Shown here: piece by piece, positions 1 through 8,877 of the stretch
How the letters are laid out: each line of letters begins with the position of its first letter
Numbering within the stretch: position 1 is the stretch's first letter
Assembly (NCBI GenBank): GCA_021323265.1
Contig: JAJTCO010000010.1
Location: forward strand, 16,646-80,645
Source: Pseudoduganella sp.
GTDB taxonomy: Bacteria > Pseudomonadota > Gammaproteobacteria > Burkholderiales > Burkholderiaceae_D
DNA length: 64,000 bases
Reading direction: 5' to 3'
The notes under the pieces: generated by a model
The model's input: only the letters and a program-made list of their open reading frames with translations
Database searches by the model: none
What the model was told of the DNA's origin: nothing
Made by a program: the position numbers and the translations under genes

Positions 1-380
1 TGGCGGCGTTCGTGTTCGCGGCGCTGTCGGTCAAGCGTCCCGCCGGGATGGACCTGCCGGGCTTCCTGGCGGTCGGCATGGCGCTGCGCGCGCAGGCGGG
101 CATCGATACGCTGGAGCGCGGCCTGAAGCTGCCGGCCACCTCCAAGTCGCAGGAGCAGCTGCGCAGCTACGCGCAGCAGGCGCTGCGCCGCACCCAGCAA
201 AAGCTGCTGGCGCAGGTGCTGGCGCGCGCCACCGACGGCCATGACGCGGCCGAGGCGGTGGAAGTGGTCACCTGCACGCTCGGCCTGTCCGGCTACGCCG
301 CGTCGGCCGACCTGGAGCAGGCGATGCTGGACGTGTGGGCGCTGTCCGAGGCGGTCAACGCCGTCGCCCTGGCGGCCTGA
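1..380 (+). CDS. Hypothetical protein, 5' end cut by window edge
   Basis: The reading frame is open to the left edge of the window, so the true start lies outside; a GTG at 12 is the first start-like codon but need not be used. The visible 125 or so residues are Ala/Leu/Gln-rich and look mostly helical, with no signal peptide, membrane segment or motif that I recognise. Third codon positions are almost all G or C, as in the neighbouring genes, which supports real coding. It ends just before a palindromic repeat that separates it from astE. Function unknown. Confidence 0.6.
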   Translation, partial: AAFVFAALSVKRPAGMDLPGFLAVGMALRAQAGIDTLERGLKLPATSKSQEQLRSYAQQALRRTQQKLLAQVLARATDGHDAAEAVEVVTCTLGLSGYAASADLEQAMLDVWALSEAVNAVALAA

Positions 381-381
381 C

Positions 382-449
382 AACCCCGGCAAACCAGGGT
401 CAGACCCAAGGGGCTGACCCTGGGGGCCGACCCAGGTTTTCCGGGTTTA
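382..449. repeat. Gene-end palindromic repeat, AACCCGG-type copy 1
   Basis: An imperfect inverted repeat directly follows the stop codon of the upstream gene. It opens with AACCCCGGCAAACC, carries GGGTCAGACCC and a second GGGCTGACCC, and closes with CCGGGTTTAA. The same organisation recurs at 21921-21974 and 63478-63531. It could fold into a hairpin and act as a transcription terminator or mRNA 3' stabiliser; that role is inferred from position only. Confidence 0.7.
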
Positions 450-467
450 ACGAAGCAAAGACAAAGA

Positions 468-1451
468 ATGACAGCAATCCCCCCCGCAGTAAAAGCCCTG
501 GCCGAAGCCGACTTCAGCGCCGTCGCGCGCAGCTTCGGCAGTGCCGGCTTCGCCGTCGCCCAGCCGGCCGACGGCATCATCACCCTGCGCCGCCGGGAGC
601 AGGGCGAGCGTCCCGCCGTCCTGCTCTCGGTCGGCGTGCACGGCGACGAAACCGGCCCGATCGAGCTGGTGGCCTACCTGCTGGACGCCCTGGCGCAGAC
701 GCCGCAGGCGCTGGCGGTCGACCTGATGCTGTGCGTCGGCAACATCGACGCCATCCGCCAGGCCAAGCGCTTCATCGACGCGGACCTAAACCGCATGTTC
801 CGCCCCGAGCGCGGCACGCTGGCCGGCAGCGCCGAAGCGGCGCGCGCCGATGCCATGATTGCCGCCACCGCCCAGTTCTTCACCGGCGCCGGACCGCAGC
901 GCTGGCACCTCGACCTGCACACGGCGATCCGCCCCAGCGTCTACCCCACGTTTGCCATCGTCCCCGACCTGATTGCCGACGCCGCCAAGGCGCAGCTGAT
1001 CGGCTGGCTGGGCGAAGCGGCCATCGGCGCCATCATCATGAATCCCGCCTCGGCCGGCACCTACAGCTACTACAGCGCCGAACACCACGGCGCCGCCGGC
1101 AGCACGGTCGAACTGGGCCGCATCGGCACGCTGGGCCAGAACGACCTGTCGCAGTTCGAGCACGCGCGGGTCGCCCTGGAGCGCCTGCTGCGCGGCCGTC
1201 CGCCGGCCGCCGTGGCGCACGCGCCGCACGTGTTCAAGGTGGCGCAGAACATCATCAAGCTGAGCGACAACTTCCGCATGGCCTTCGGCAAGGACACGCA
1301 GAACTTCACCGCGCTGAAGAAGGGCGACGAGATCGCGCGCGACGGCGACACGGTCTACACCGTGCAGCACGACGAAGAGCTGGTGGTCTTCCCCAACCCC
1401 GACGTGCGCGTCGGCCTGCGCGCCGGCATGATGGTCACGCGCGTGAATTGA
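468..1451 (+). CDS. astE: Succinylglutamate desuccinylase
   Basis: Last enzyme of the arginine succinyltransferase (AST) pathway: a zinc hydrolase that splits N-succinylglutamate into succinate and glutamate in the cytoplasm. The 327 residues match the usual AstE length. The zinc site is visible as GVHGDE (His58, Glu61) plus His151 in HLDLHTA, and the catalytic Glu is Glu215 in STVELG. No other ast genes lie in the window, so the rest of the pathway must be encoded elsewhere. The ATG at 468 is the first in frame after the repeat; its Shine-Dalgarno is weak. Confidence 0.93.
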   Translation: MTAIPPAVKALAEADFSAVARSFGSAGFAVAQPADGIITLRRREQGERPAVLLSVGVHGDETGPIELVAYLLDALAQTPQALAVDLMLCVGNIDAIRQAKRFIDADLNRMFRPERGTLAGSAEAARADAMIAATAQFFTGAGPQRWHLDLHTAIRPSVYPTFAIVPDLIADAAKAQLIGWLGEAAIGAIIMNPASAGTYSYYSAEHHGAAGSTVELGRIGTLGQNDLSQFEHARVALERLLRGRPPAAVAHAPHVFKVAQNIIKLSDNFRMAFGKDTQNFTALKKGDEIARDGDTVYTVQHDEELVVFPNPDVRVGLRAGMMVTRVN

Positions 1452-1496
1452 GCACTTGCGCTACACTGGCCGGATACCCACCGGAAGGAGTAGCGC

Positions 1497-2009
1497 ATGT
1501 CCCTGTCCATGTACAAAGTCTCCGCGCCCGTCTTCGTGCGCGGCTTGAAGGTAATGGCCGACCTGCTGCGCAAGGCGCAGGCCCATGCCGAAGCAGGTGG
1601 CGCCTCTGCGTCAACGCTGCTGTCGGCGCGGCTGGCCGACGATATGCTGCCGCTGGCCGCCCAGGTGCAGCGCGCCAGCGATACCAGCAAGCTCTCGATC
1701 GAACGCCTGACCGGCGTCGCCGCCCCGAAATTTTCCGACAATGAAACCAGTTTCGAGCAGCTGCAGGAACGCATCGCGAACACGGTCGCGTACATCGAAG
1801 GGGTAGGGGAGGAGCATTTCGCGGACAGCGAAACGCGCGAGGTGGCGCTCAGCTTCGGCAATTTCAAGCCGACCTTTACCGGCGAGAGCTATCTGCTGAC
1901 GTTCGCGCTGCCGAACTTCTACTTCCATGTCGTGACGCTGCACGACATCCTGCGTAACCAGGGAGTCAAGATCGGCAAGATCGACTACCTGGGTCCTTAC
2001 GAAGGCTGA
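1497..2009 (+). CDS. DUF1993 family protein
   Basis: A 170-residue cytoplasmic protein that begins MSLSMYKVSAP and has the DUF1993 pattern: a start rich in helices, a central FSDNETSFEQLQERI segment, and a C-terminal FYFHVVTLHDILRNQG stretch containing a conserved His. DUF1993 proteins are distant members of the DinB/YfiT-like four-helix group; no enzyme activity is established. A GGAAGGAG Shine-Dalgarno stands just before the ATG. It lies 45 bases after astE in the same direction and may be read with it, although no functional link is known. Confidence 0.85.
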   Translation: MSLSMYKVSAPVFVRGLKVMADLLRKAQAHAEAGGASASTLLSARLADDMLPLAAQVQRASDTSKLSIERLTGVAAPKFSDNETSFEQLQERIANTVAYIEGVGEEHFADSETREVALSFGNFKPTFTGESYLLTFALPNFYFHVVTLHDILRNQGVKIGKIDYLGPYEG

Positions 2010-2132
2010 TCAGAGGCCGGCGCGCAGGGCGTAGGTAGCCGCCACCACCAGCAGGGCCAGGCCCAATGAAATCGCAGCAGTCGCCGTCAGCGGATGAATG
2101 CGGGACGAAACGGTTGGGATCTTTTTGTACAT
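2010..2132 (-). CDS. Small single-pass membrane protein
   Basis: A 40-residue protein starting MYKKIPTVSS. A basic N-terminus is followed by one hydrophobic helix (about residues 17-37) and a very short tail. The ATG at 2132 is preceded on the minus strand by AAGGAG at good spacing, which favours it over the upstream ATG at 2204. The gene is convergent with and abuts the DUF1993 gene (stop codons adjacent). I do not recognise a family; such short membrane proteins are often lineage-specific. Confidence 0.55.
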   Translation of the reverse strand: MYKKIPTVSSRIHPLTATAAISLGLALLVVAATYALRAGL

Positions 2133-2234
2133 GGCGGGCTCCTTCTCAGTGGCGGTTTTGCATGCGTTGCAGGTTATCAACGCGCGCGGCGCCAGGCTAG
2201 ACACCAGGCTGTATCAATAGTAAGCACTTGTAAC

Positions 2235-3347
2235 ATGAGCCATTTATTCTCTCCCTATGCACTGGGCCCGCTGCCGCTGGCCAACCGCATCGCCATCGCC
2301 CCCATGTGCCAGTACTCGGCGCACAACGGGCTGGCGACGGACTGGCACATGATCCACTACGGCCACCTGGCCCTGTCCGGGGCCGCCCTCCTGATCCTGG
2401 AGGCGACTGCCGTCTCGCCGGAAGGGCGCATTTCGCCCGCCGACCTGGGACTGTGGTCGGCCGAGCACCAGCAGGCGCTGGCGCCCATCGTGCAGGCCAT
2501 CCGCCGCCACGCGCCGATCAGGCTCGCCGTGCAGCTGGCGCACGCCGGGCGCAAGGCGTCCAGCGCGCCGCCCTTCGAAGGCGGCCAGGCGCTGGCGCCG
2601 GGGCAGGGCGGCTGGCAGACCGTCGCGCCATCGGCGCTGCCGCACGGGGCGGGCGAACCTGTCCCGCTCGCGCTGGACGAGGCCGGGCTGGCGCGCATCA
2701 AGTCCGATTTCGTGAACGCCGCCCTGCGCGTGCATGCCTTGGGCATCGAAGCCATCGAACTGCACGGCGCCCACGGCTACCTGCTGCACCAGTTCCTCTC
2801 GCCACTGGCCAACCAGCGCAGCGACCAGTACGGCGGGGCGCTGGAAAACCGCATGCGTTTCCCGCTCGAGGTGTTCGACGCCGTGCGCGCCGCCATGCCG
2901 GCCGGCATGGCGCTCGGCATGCGCATTTCCGCCACCGACTGGGTGGAGGGCGGCTGGGACATCGAACAAAGCCTGGCCCTGGCGCGCGAACTGCAGCAGC
3001 GCGGCGCCGACTTCGTCCACGTTTCCGGCGGCGGCGTCTCGCCCCTGCAGCAAATTCCGCTCGGCCCGGGCTACCAGATCCAGTTCGCCCAGCGCATCAA
3101 GGCGGAAACCGGGCTGCCGACCATTGGCGTGGGGCTGATCACCGAACCGCTGCACGCAGAATCGATCATCGCCAGCGGCCAGGCCGACATGGTGGGCCTG
3201 GCGCGCGCCATGCTGTTCAACCCGCGCTGGCCGTGGCACGCGGCGGCCGCGCTGGGAGCCCAGGTTGCTGCACCGCCGCAGTACTGGCGCTCGCAGCCGC
3301 GCGAGCTGAAAAACCTGTTCGGCGAGACGCGACTCGGCCAGCGCTAG
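2235..3347 (+). CDS. NADH:flavin oxidoreductase, Old Yellow Enzyme (YqjM/NamA class)
   Basis: A 370-residue FMN-dependent ene-reductase, which reduces activated C=C bonds with NAD(P)H. Class marks of the YqjM type are the N-terminal PMCQYSA (Cys25), HAGRKAS near residue 103, and the substrate-binding pair His177/His180 in LHGAHGYL. A TIM-barrel end with GVGLITEP and GLARAMLFNP contributes to FMN binding. The ATG at 2235 was chosen because the family begins with LFSPYALG; the frame is open further upstream, but that part overlaps the promoter side of the small membrane gene. Physiological substrate unknown. Confidence 0.93.
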   Translation: MSHLFSPYALGPLPLANRIAIAPMCQYSAHNGLATDWHMIHYGHLALSGAALLILEATAVSPEGRISPADLGLWSAEHQQALAPIVQAIRRHAPIRLAVQLAHAGRKASSAPPFEGGQALAPGQGGWQTVAPSALPHGAGEPVPLALDEAGLARIKSDFVNAALRVHALGIEAIELHGAHGYLLHQFLSPLANQRSDQYGGALENRMRFPLEVFDAVRAAMPAGMALGMRISATDWVEGGWDIEQSLALARELQQRGADFVHVSGGGVSPLQQIPLGPGYQIQFAQRIKAETGLPTIGVGLITEPLHAESIIASGQADMVGLARAMLFNPRWPWHAAAALGAQVAAPPQYWRSQPRELKNLFGETRLGQR

Positions 3348-3424
3348 GCGCGGCAGGCGTGGGCTGCCTGCCACGATTGCCATTCCTGCATCAAAATCCT
3401 TTAGGTTCAGCATCTGCGAGGTCT

Positions 3425-3430
3425 TATAAT
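3425..3430 (+). promoter_or_regulatory. Candidate -10 box of the permease operon
   Basis: A perfect TATAAT lies 27 bases before the permease start region, in a short AT-richer gap. The hexamer about 17 bases upstream (TAGGTT or nearby) is a poor -35, so the call rests on the -10 alone. Confidence 0.4.
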
Positions 3431-3456
3431 CGTGGAGTTTTTTTGTCCTGAAGGAT

Positions 3457-4935
3457 ATGCCTGTGAATCAATCGCTGGTCCAGAAGCTGACCCGAACCAA
3501 GCCGGCCCCTGTGGAAACGGATGCCACAAGCCTGCACGGTGAGGGCTTGAGCCGCTCCATCGGCCTGTTTTCGCTGACGATGATTGGCGTCGGCGCCACG
3601 ATCGGCACCGGTATTTTCTTCACCATGGTCGAAGCAGTGCCCAAGGCCGGCCCCTCGGTGGTGCTGTCCTTCCTGCTGGCCGCGCTGACGGCCGGCCTGA
3701 CGGCGCTGTGCTACGCCGAACTGTCGTTCCGCGTGCCGGCCGCCGGTTCCGCCTACTCCTTCGCCTACCGCACGCTGGGCGAGTTCATGGCCTTCATCGT
3801 CGCCTTCTGCCTGCTGCTCGAATACGGGCTGGCGGCCAGCGCCACGGCCATCGGCTGGTCGGACTACCTGAACAATTTCCTGGTCAACGCCTTCCACTGG
3901 CAGATCCCGGAGCACCTGCGCGCGCCGATGATCGTCTCGACTCCGAACGGCACGGTGTGGAACACGGGGCACTTCAACCTGCCGCCGGTGATCCTGGTGG
4001 TGCTGTGCTGCTTCCTGCTGGTGCGCGGCGCCAAGGAATCGGCCACCGCCAACGCCGTGATGGTGCTGATCAAGCTGGCGATCCTGATCTTCTTCGCCGC
4101 CATCGCCTTCTCCGGCTTCGACACGAACAACTTCACGCCGTTCCTCAAGCACAGCCCAGGCGAGTGGCTGCCCGGCGCGACCGGCATTGCCGCCGCGGCC
4201 GGGACGGTGTTCTTCTCCTTCATCGGCCTGGACACCATTGCCACCGCCGGCGAAGAAGTGCGCAACCCCAAGCGCAACGTCCCGATCGGCATCATCTCGG
4301 CGCTGGTGATCGTCACCGTGTTCTACATGCTGGTGGCCATGGCCGCGATGGGCGCCCAGCCGGCGCACAAGTTCGAAGGCCAGGCGGCAGGCCTGTCCGT
4401 GATCCTGCAGAACGTGACCGGCCAGGCATGGCCTGCGCTGGTGCTGTCGGCCGGCGCGGTGATCTCCGTCTTCTCCGTGACCCTGGTGACGATCTACGGC
4501 CAGACCCGCATCCTGTACGCCATCGCCAAGGACGGCCTGGTGCCCAAGACCTTCCAGAGCGTGAACCCGAAATCGCACGCTCCGGTCGCCAACACCGTGA
4601 TCGTGAGCCTGGTGGTGGGCGCGGTGGCCGGCCTGGTGGATTCGACCTTCCTGTGGGATATGGTCTCCATGGGCACCCTGACTGCATTCATCGTGGTGTC
4701 GGTCGCCGTGCCGGTGCTGCGTTCCAAGGAACGCGCCGCGGGTACCTACACCAAGGGCGGCTTCCGCGTGCCGTTCGGCCCATACCTGGTGCCGGGCCTG
4801 AGCATCCTGGCCTGCGCTTACCTGATGATCAACCTGTCGCATGCCACCAAGGTGATTTTCACTATCTGGATGGGCGTGGCGGTGATAACCTACTTCATCT
4901 ACGGTATCCGAAACTCCAGGCTTAACAAGGTGTAA
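3457..4935 (+). CDS. Amino acid permease, APC superfamily (cationic amino acid transporter-like)
   Basis: A 492-residue inner-membrane protein with about 12 hydrophobic helices. The first helix carries the APC unwound-helix motif GVGATIGTGIFF (residues 44-55), typical of amino acid/proton symporters of the CAT/YfnA type. A GEEVRNPKRNVPIGI loop near residue 270 is another family mark. AAGGA at 3451-3455 is only one base from the ATG at 3457 but seven bases from the in-frame GTG at 3463, so translation may really start at the GTG. The S9 peptidase gene follows after three bases, suggesting that peptide breakdown and uptake are expressed together. Confidence 0.9.
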   Translation: MPVNQSLVQKLTRTKPAPVETDATSLHGEGLSRSIGLFSLTMIGVGATIGTGIFFTMVEAVPKAGPSVVLSFLLAALTAGLTALCYAELSFRVPAAGSAYSFAYRTLGEFMAFIVAFCLLLEYGLAASATAIGWSDYLNNFLVNAFHWQIPEHLRAPMIVSTPNGTVWNTGHFNLPPVILVVLCCFLLVRGAKESATANAVMVLIKLAILIFFAAIAFSGFDTNNFTPFLKHSPGEWLPGATGIAAAAGTVFFSFIGLDTIATAGEEVRNPKRNVPIGIISALVIVTVFYMLVAMAAMGAQPAHKFEGQAAGLSVILQNVTGQAWPALVLSAGAVISVFSVTLVTIYGQTRILYAIAKDGLVPKTFQSVNPKSHAPVANTVIVSLVVGAVAGLVDSTFLWDMVSMGTLTAFIVVSVAVPVLRSKERAAGTYTKGGFRVPFGPYLVPGLSILACAYLMINLSHATKVIFTIWMGVAVITYFIYGIRNSRLNKV

Positions 4936-4938
4936 AGA

Positions 4939-6888
4939 ATGCAGGCCCAAGCAATCGCCCAAACAGTTTTTCTGGCCTCGGCCATTTTCTCTGGGGCGGT
5001 TGCCCAGGCGGCTCCCGCAGGTCTCGCCATGCGCGACTACCGCTGGGTCGCCATCTCCCCCGCCGGCGAGCGCGTCGTGTCGCTGGAAACCATCGACGCC
5101 GGCAGCGGCAAGCGCGCGCACCCGACCGTCGTGGTGCGCGACGCGGCCAGCGGCGCCATCGTCTCCGAATTCGATCCCTGCGGTGCGTGCAGTTATGACA
5201 AGCCTTCCTGGTCGCCGGACGGCAAGGCGCTGGCCTTTGTCGCCAGCGACAGCCGCGCAGGGTCGGCCTGGCTGTACGTGGCCGCAGGCGGCAAGACGCG
5301 CTCACTGGCCGCGGTGCAGGGCGTCGCCAGCACGGCGCGCTGGTCGCCCGATGGCCGCACCGTGGCCTTCCTGGCAACGCCCGACGCCCGCAAGGAAACT
5401 GGCGCCACCGCAGCCGGCGCGCGCCTGGTGGGCGAGATCGGCGTGCATGAAGATGCGCAGCGCATCGCCATGGTCGCCGCCGATGGCGGGCCTTTCAAGC
5501 TGGTGTCTCCGTCCGATACCTTCGTCTACGAATACGACTGGCTGCCCGACGGCAAAGGCTTCATCGCCACCAGCGCCCAAGGCAACGGCGACAACAACTG
5601 GTGGGTGGCCAAGCTGACCCACATCGACGCCGGCAGCGGCGCGCTGCGCATTGTCGCCCACCCAGGCACGCAACTGAACCTGCCACGTGTGTCGCCCGAC
5701 GGGCGCACTGTGGCCTTCATCGGTGGCTTGATGAGCGACTTCGGCTCCATTGGCGGCGACATCTACACGGTGCCGCTGGCGGGTGGCGAACCGGTCAACC
5801 TGACGCCCCGCTTCAAAGGCACCTTCAACGCGCTGGCATGGCGCGGCAATGGACTGCTTGCCTCTGCCCTGATGGGCGACAAGTCGAATATCGTGGCGGT
5901 CGACCTGCAAGGCCGCAGCACGGTGCTGCGCTCGGTCGCCGCCTCCACCAGCGCCGGCGACGGCCGCATGACCTTCAGTGCCGATGGCGGCAAGGCTGCG
6001 GCGGCGCAGGAGGATTTCGAGCATCCGTCGGCCATCGTGGCCGGACCGCTTGCCGACATGCGCGCCATCACGGACGACAACGCCCACCTGACGCCGCAGG
6101 TGTCGGTGCAGAACATCAGCTGGAAGAACGAAGGCTTCAATGTACAGGGCTGGCTGCTTGGCCCGCGCAGCGTGGAAGCGGGCAGGAAATACCCCATGAT
6201 CGTGCAGGTGCACGGCGGCCCGGCCGCTGCCGCCTCGCCGCGCTACATCGCGCCAGGTGAGCAGGGCAATGCGCTGGTGCGTGAACTGGTGGAGAAGGGC
6301 TACTACGTTTTCCTGCCCAACCCGCGCGGCAGCTTTGGCCAGGGCCAGGCGTTTGCCCGCGCCAACCGCCGCGATTTCGGCGGCGGCGACCTGCGCGACA
6401 TCCTGACCGGCATCGATGCCGTGGCGGCCGCGGCGCCGGTCGACACCAACCGCATGGGCCTGATGGGGCATTCCTACGGCGGCTTCATGACCATGTGGGG
6501 CGTGACCCATTCGCAGCGCTTCAAGGCAGCCGTGGCGGGCGCCGGCATCGCCAACTGGATTTCCTATTATGGCCAGAACGGGATCGACCAGTGGATGATC
6601 CCGTTCTTCGGGGCCTCCGCCTACGACGACCCGGCGATCTACCGCCAACTTTCGCCGATCGAGTCGATCAAGGTGGCGCGCACGCCGACCCTGGTCTATG
6701 TCGGTGAGCGCGACGTAGAATGCCCGCCGGCGCAGTCAATGGAGTTCTGGCACGGCCTGAAAGCGATGGGCGTGCCGACTACGCTGGTGATTTATGAAGG
6801 TGAAGGGCACAGTATCCGCAAGCCAGAGCACCAGCGCGACCTGCGCAAGCGCACGATTGAGTGGTTTGGACGTTACCTGGGTGAGTAA
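4939..6888 (+). CDS. S9 family serine peptidase (acylaminoacyl-/dipeptidyl-peptidase type)
   Basis: A 649-residue exported prolyl-oligopeptidase-family enzyme. A signal peptide (about residues 1-25, ending near AQAAPA) points to the periplasm. The first 380 residues form a WD40-like beta-propeller, with recurring SPDG-type repeats (PSWSPDGKAL, ARWSPDGRTV, VSPDGRTVAF). The alpha/beta-hydrolase domain then carries the triad Ser512 (GHSYGGF), Asp592 (GERDVECP) and His624 (EGEGHS). It starts three bases after the permease stop, so the two are very probably co-transcribed and may form a peptide-degradation and amino-acid-uptake pair. Confidence 0.93.
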   Translation: MQAQAIAQTVFLASAIFSGAVAQAAPAGLAMRDYRWVAISPAGERVVSLETIDAGSGKRAHPTVVVRDAASGAIVSEFDPCGACSYDKPSWSPDGKALAFVASDSRAGSAWLYVAAGGKTRSLAAVQGVASTARWSPDGRTVAFLATPDARKETGATAAGARLVGEIGVHEDAQRIAMVAADGGPFKLVSPSDTFVYEYDWLPDGKGFIATSAQGNGDNNWWVAKLTHIDAGSGALRIVAHPGTQLNLPRVSPDGRTVAFIGGLMSDFGSIGGDIYTVPLAGGEPVNLTPRFKGTFNALAWRGNGLLASALMGDKSNIVAVDLQGRSTVLRSVAASTSAGDGRMTFSADGGKAAAAQEDFEHPSAIVAGPLADMRAITDDNAHLTPQVSVQNISWKNEGFNVQGWLLGPRSVEAGRKYPMIVQVHGGPAAAASPRYIAPGEQGNALVRELVEKGYYVFLPNPRGSFGQGQAFARANRRDFGGGDLRDILTGIDAVAAAAPVDTNRMGLMGHSYGGFMTMWGVTHSQRFKAAVAGAGIANWISYYGQNGIDQWMIPFFGASAYDDPAIYRQLSPIESIKVARTPTLVYVGERDVECPPAQSMEFWHGLKAMGVPTTLVIYEGEGHSIRKPEHQRDLRKRTIEWFGRYLGE

Positions 6889-6893
6889 GTAGC

Positions 6894-8831
6894 ATGCGTT
6901 TGAGGTTCAAGTTGATGGCGGCCCTGCTGGCGACGGGGCTGGGATCGGTGGTGCTGGTGGGCGGGGTTGCCTACGTCAGTGTCACCTACAAGGTCGATTC
7001 CTTGCGCCGCCAGCAGGCGGCCGAGCATTTCCACACCTATATGACGGCCTACCTTGCCGAGTATGGCGACTGGAAGAACGCGATCGCGACCGAATCGTTC
7101 GACCGCTTCGTACGGCGCCAGGAGGGCGAGCGCACGAGTGGGTCCGAGCTGCCGAGCGAGATGCTCGAGCGCATGCCGCCGCGTATCAACGACCAGGCCC
7201 GTTATGCGGGCCCCGCGCGCGATGGCAGGCCTGCCCTGCGCGAGGCTGGCGCTGCGGACGGCGCGAGTGCTGCACGGCCACCGCGCGAGCGCCCGGCGCC
7301 GCCCCCCGTACCCCAGGAGGCGTTGCCGCCGGACGCCCAGGGTTTGCAGGAAGGCCCGCCGCCGGAAGGCTGGCGTCGCCCGCGCGACGGCTACGGCCCG
7401 CCGCGTGAAGGCGAACGCGGGCCGCGCGATGGTTATGGTCCGCCGCCCGAAGGCGAACGCCCCCCACGCGACGGCTATGGCCCGCCGCCGGAAGGCGAAC
7501 GTCCCCCACGCGACCGCTATGGTCCGCCGCCCGAAGGCGAACGTCCCCCACGTGACCGCCATGGTCCGCCGCCCGAAGGCGAACGTCCCCCACGTGACGG
7601 CTATGGCCCTCCGCCCGAAGGTGAACGTCGCCCGCACGACGGTTATGGCCCGCCGCCGGAAGGCCCGCGCGGCGCCCCTCCGCGCGAGAATGCGCGCCCG
7701 GCGCCGCCACCCGTTCCCGCGCTGGAGGCCCGCCCGCGCCCGCAGCAGGCACCTGCGCCGGACCAGGTCCGCAGCGCCAACGAAGCGTTGCGCCGACCGC
7801 CGGGCGAACCTGACGGGGCCGGAGAACGGCCGCCCCCGCGCCGCCGCGGCGACGGCCCGCCGCCATTCCGCTTCGTGCTCGCCGATGCCGACTACAAGAT
7901 CCTGCTGGGCGGCGGCCAGTTCCGCGTGGACGATTCCCTGCCGGAAGCGCTGCGCGCCACCGCCCGCCCGATCGTTGTCAAAGACCAGACCGTCGCCTAC
8001 ATGTCCAGCGAAGGCGCGCTCACGCCCACGCCGCAAGAGCAGAAATACATCGACGCCCTGTACAACTCCCTGTTGTGGGGCATCGCCGCCGCAGCCGGCC
8101 TGGCGACCCTGCTCGGCGTGCTGCTAAGCCGCGGCCTGTCGCGCAGCCTGAGCGGCCTGACGCAAGCCGTGAAAGGCATGCACGAAGGCGAACTGCGCCA
8201 GCAGGTACCGGTGAAAGGAAAGGACGAAGTGGCGGCGCTGGCGAGCGCCTTCAACGAGATGAGCGAACAGCTCGCGCAAAGCCACGAAGAGCTCAACGCC
8301 TCGCACGCCACCATCCTGCAGCAGGCGGAGCAACTACGCGAACTCAGCATCCGCGACGCACTCACGCAGCTCTATAACCGGCGCCATTTCGACGAACAGG
8401 CCAACACCCTGTTCAACCAGGCCGTGCGCCACAAGCGCCCGCTGGCGCTGGTGATCTGCGACATCGACCACTTCAAGAAGATCAACGACACCTACTCGCA
8501 CGCCACCGGCGACGTCGTGCTGCGCCATGTCGGCAACATCCTGCGCAAGCACATGCGCCTGTCCGACCTGGTGGCCCGCTACGGCGGCGAAGAATTCGTG
8601 ATGGCCTTCCCGGAAACGCCAGGCCCGCAGGCTGCCGCCTTGTGCGACAAGCTGCGCGGCCTGATCGAAAGCTATCCGTGGCACGAAGTCCATCCCGACC
8701 TGAAGGTCACCATGAGCATGGGCGTGTACGCCGACATCGCCGCCGGCAGCGCCGAGACCATGCTGCAAAAGGCCGATGCACTGCTCTATCGCGCCAAGGA
8801 ATCGGGCCGCAACCGCGTCTGCTTCGTGTGA
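6894..8831 (+). CDS. Membrane diguanylate cyclase with proline-rich periplasmic repeats (HAMP-GGDEF)
   Basis: A 645-residue inner-membrane c-di-GMP synthase. TM1 is about residues 7-32 and TM2 about 388-410; between them lies a large periplasmic sensor containing seven 14-residue repeats of the type RDGYGPPPEGERPP (residues 164-261). A HAMP domain (about 411-460) and a short coiled coil lead to the GGDEF domain. The active site GGEEF is residues 564-568, and the inhibitory I-site RLSD (555-558) sits five residues before it, so product feedback is expected. The gene starts five bases after the S9 peptidase stop. Proline-rich inserts also occur in BaeS-like kinases; the ligand here is unknown. 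Confidence 0.95.
   Translation: MRLRFKLMAALLATGLGSVVLVGGVAYVSVTYKVDSLRRQQAAEHFHTYMTAYLAEYGDWKNAIATESFDRFVRRQEGERTSGSELPSEMLERMPPRINDQARYAGPARDGRPALREAGAADGASAARPPRERPAPPPVPQEALPPDAQGLQEGPPPEGWRRPRDGYGPPREGERGPRDGYGPPPEGERPPRDGYGPPPEGERPPRDRYGPPPEGERPPRDRHGPPPEGERPPRDGYGPPPEGERRPHDGYGPPPEGPRGAPPRENARPAPPPVPALEARPRPQQAPAPDQVRSANEALRRPPGEPDGAGERPPPRRRGDGPPPFRFVLADADYKILLGGGQFRVDDSLPEALRATARPIVVKDQTVAYMSSEGALTPTPQEQKYIDALYNSLLWGIAAAAGLATLLGVLLSRGLSRSLSGLTQAVKGMHEGELRQQVPVKGKDEVAALASAFNEMSEQLAQSHEELNASHATILQQAEQLRELSIRDALTQLYNRRHFDEQANTLFNQAVRHKRPLALVICDIDHFKKINDTYSHATGDVVLRHVGNILRKHMRLSDLVARYGGEEFVMAFPETPGPQAAALCDKLRGLIESYPWHEVHPDLKVTMSMGVYADIAAGSAETMLQKADALLYRAKESGRNRVCFV
7383..7676 (+). repeat. 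Seven tandem 42-bp repeats inside the diguanylate cyclase gene
   Basis: The 42-base unit encodes 14 residues, consensus RDGYGPPPEGERPP, and is repeated seven times without frame disruption. The middle copies are the most alike and the end copies the most diverged, as expected from expansion and contraction by slippage or recombination. Copy number is therefore likely to vary between strains. Confidence 0.95.
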
Positions 8832-8852
8832 GAATCTGCGTAGTTCCGAAAG

Positions 8853-8877
8853 GGCCCGCGGTGTTAAGCTGCGGGCC
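8853..8877 (+). promoter_or_regulatory. GC-rich hairpin abutting the start codon of the aspartic protease gene
   Basis: The arms GGCCCGC (8853-8859) and GCGGGCC (8871-8877) are perfectly complementary around an 11-base loop, and the second arm touches the ATG at 8878. No ordinary Shine-Dalgarno fits between the hairpin and the start. It may limit initiation unless melted by ribosomes coming from the upstream gene; this is an inference. Confidence 0.45.

Noticed and set aside
2094..2234. N-terminal extension of the Old Yellow Enzyme
   Set aside because: Not part of the family and overlaps the start of the small minus-strand gene; ATG 2235 matches the usual N-terminus.
7383..7676. Regular 42-base repeats considered as a CRISPR array
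   Set aside because: The units are contiguous without spacers, keep reading frame and encode a peptide repeat.
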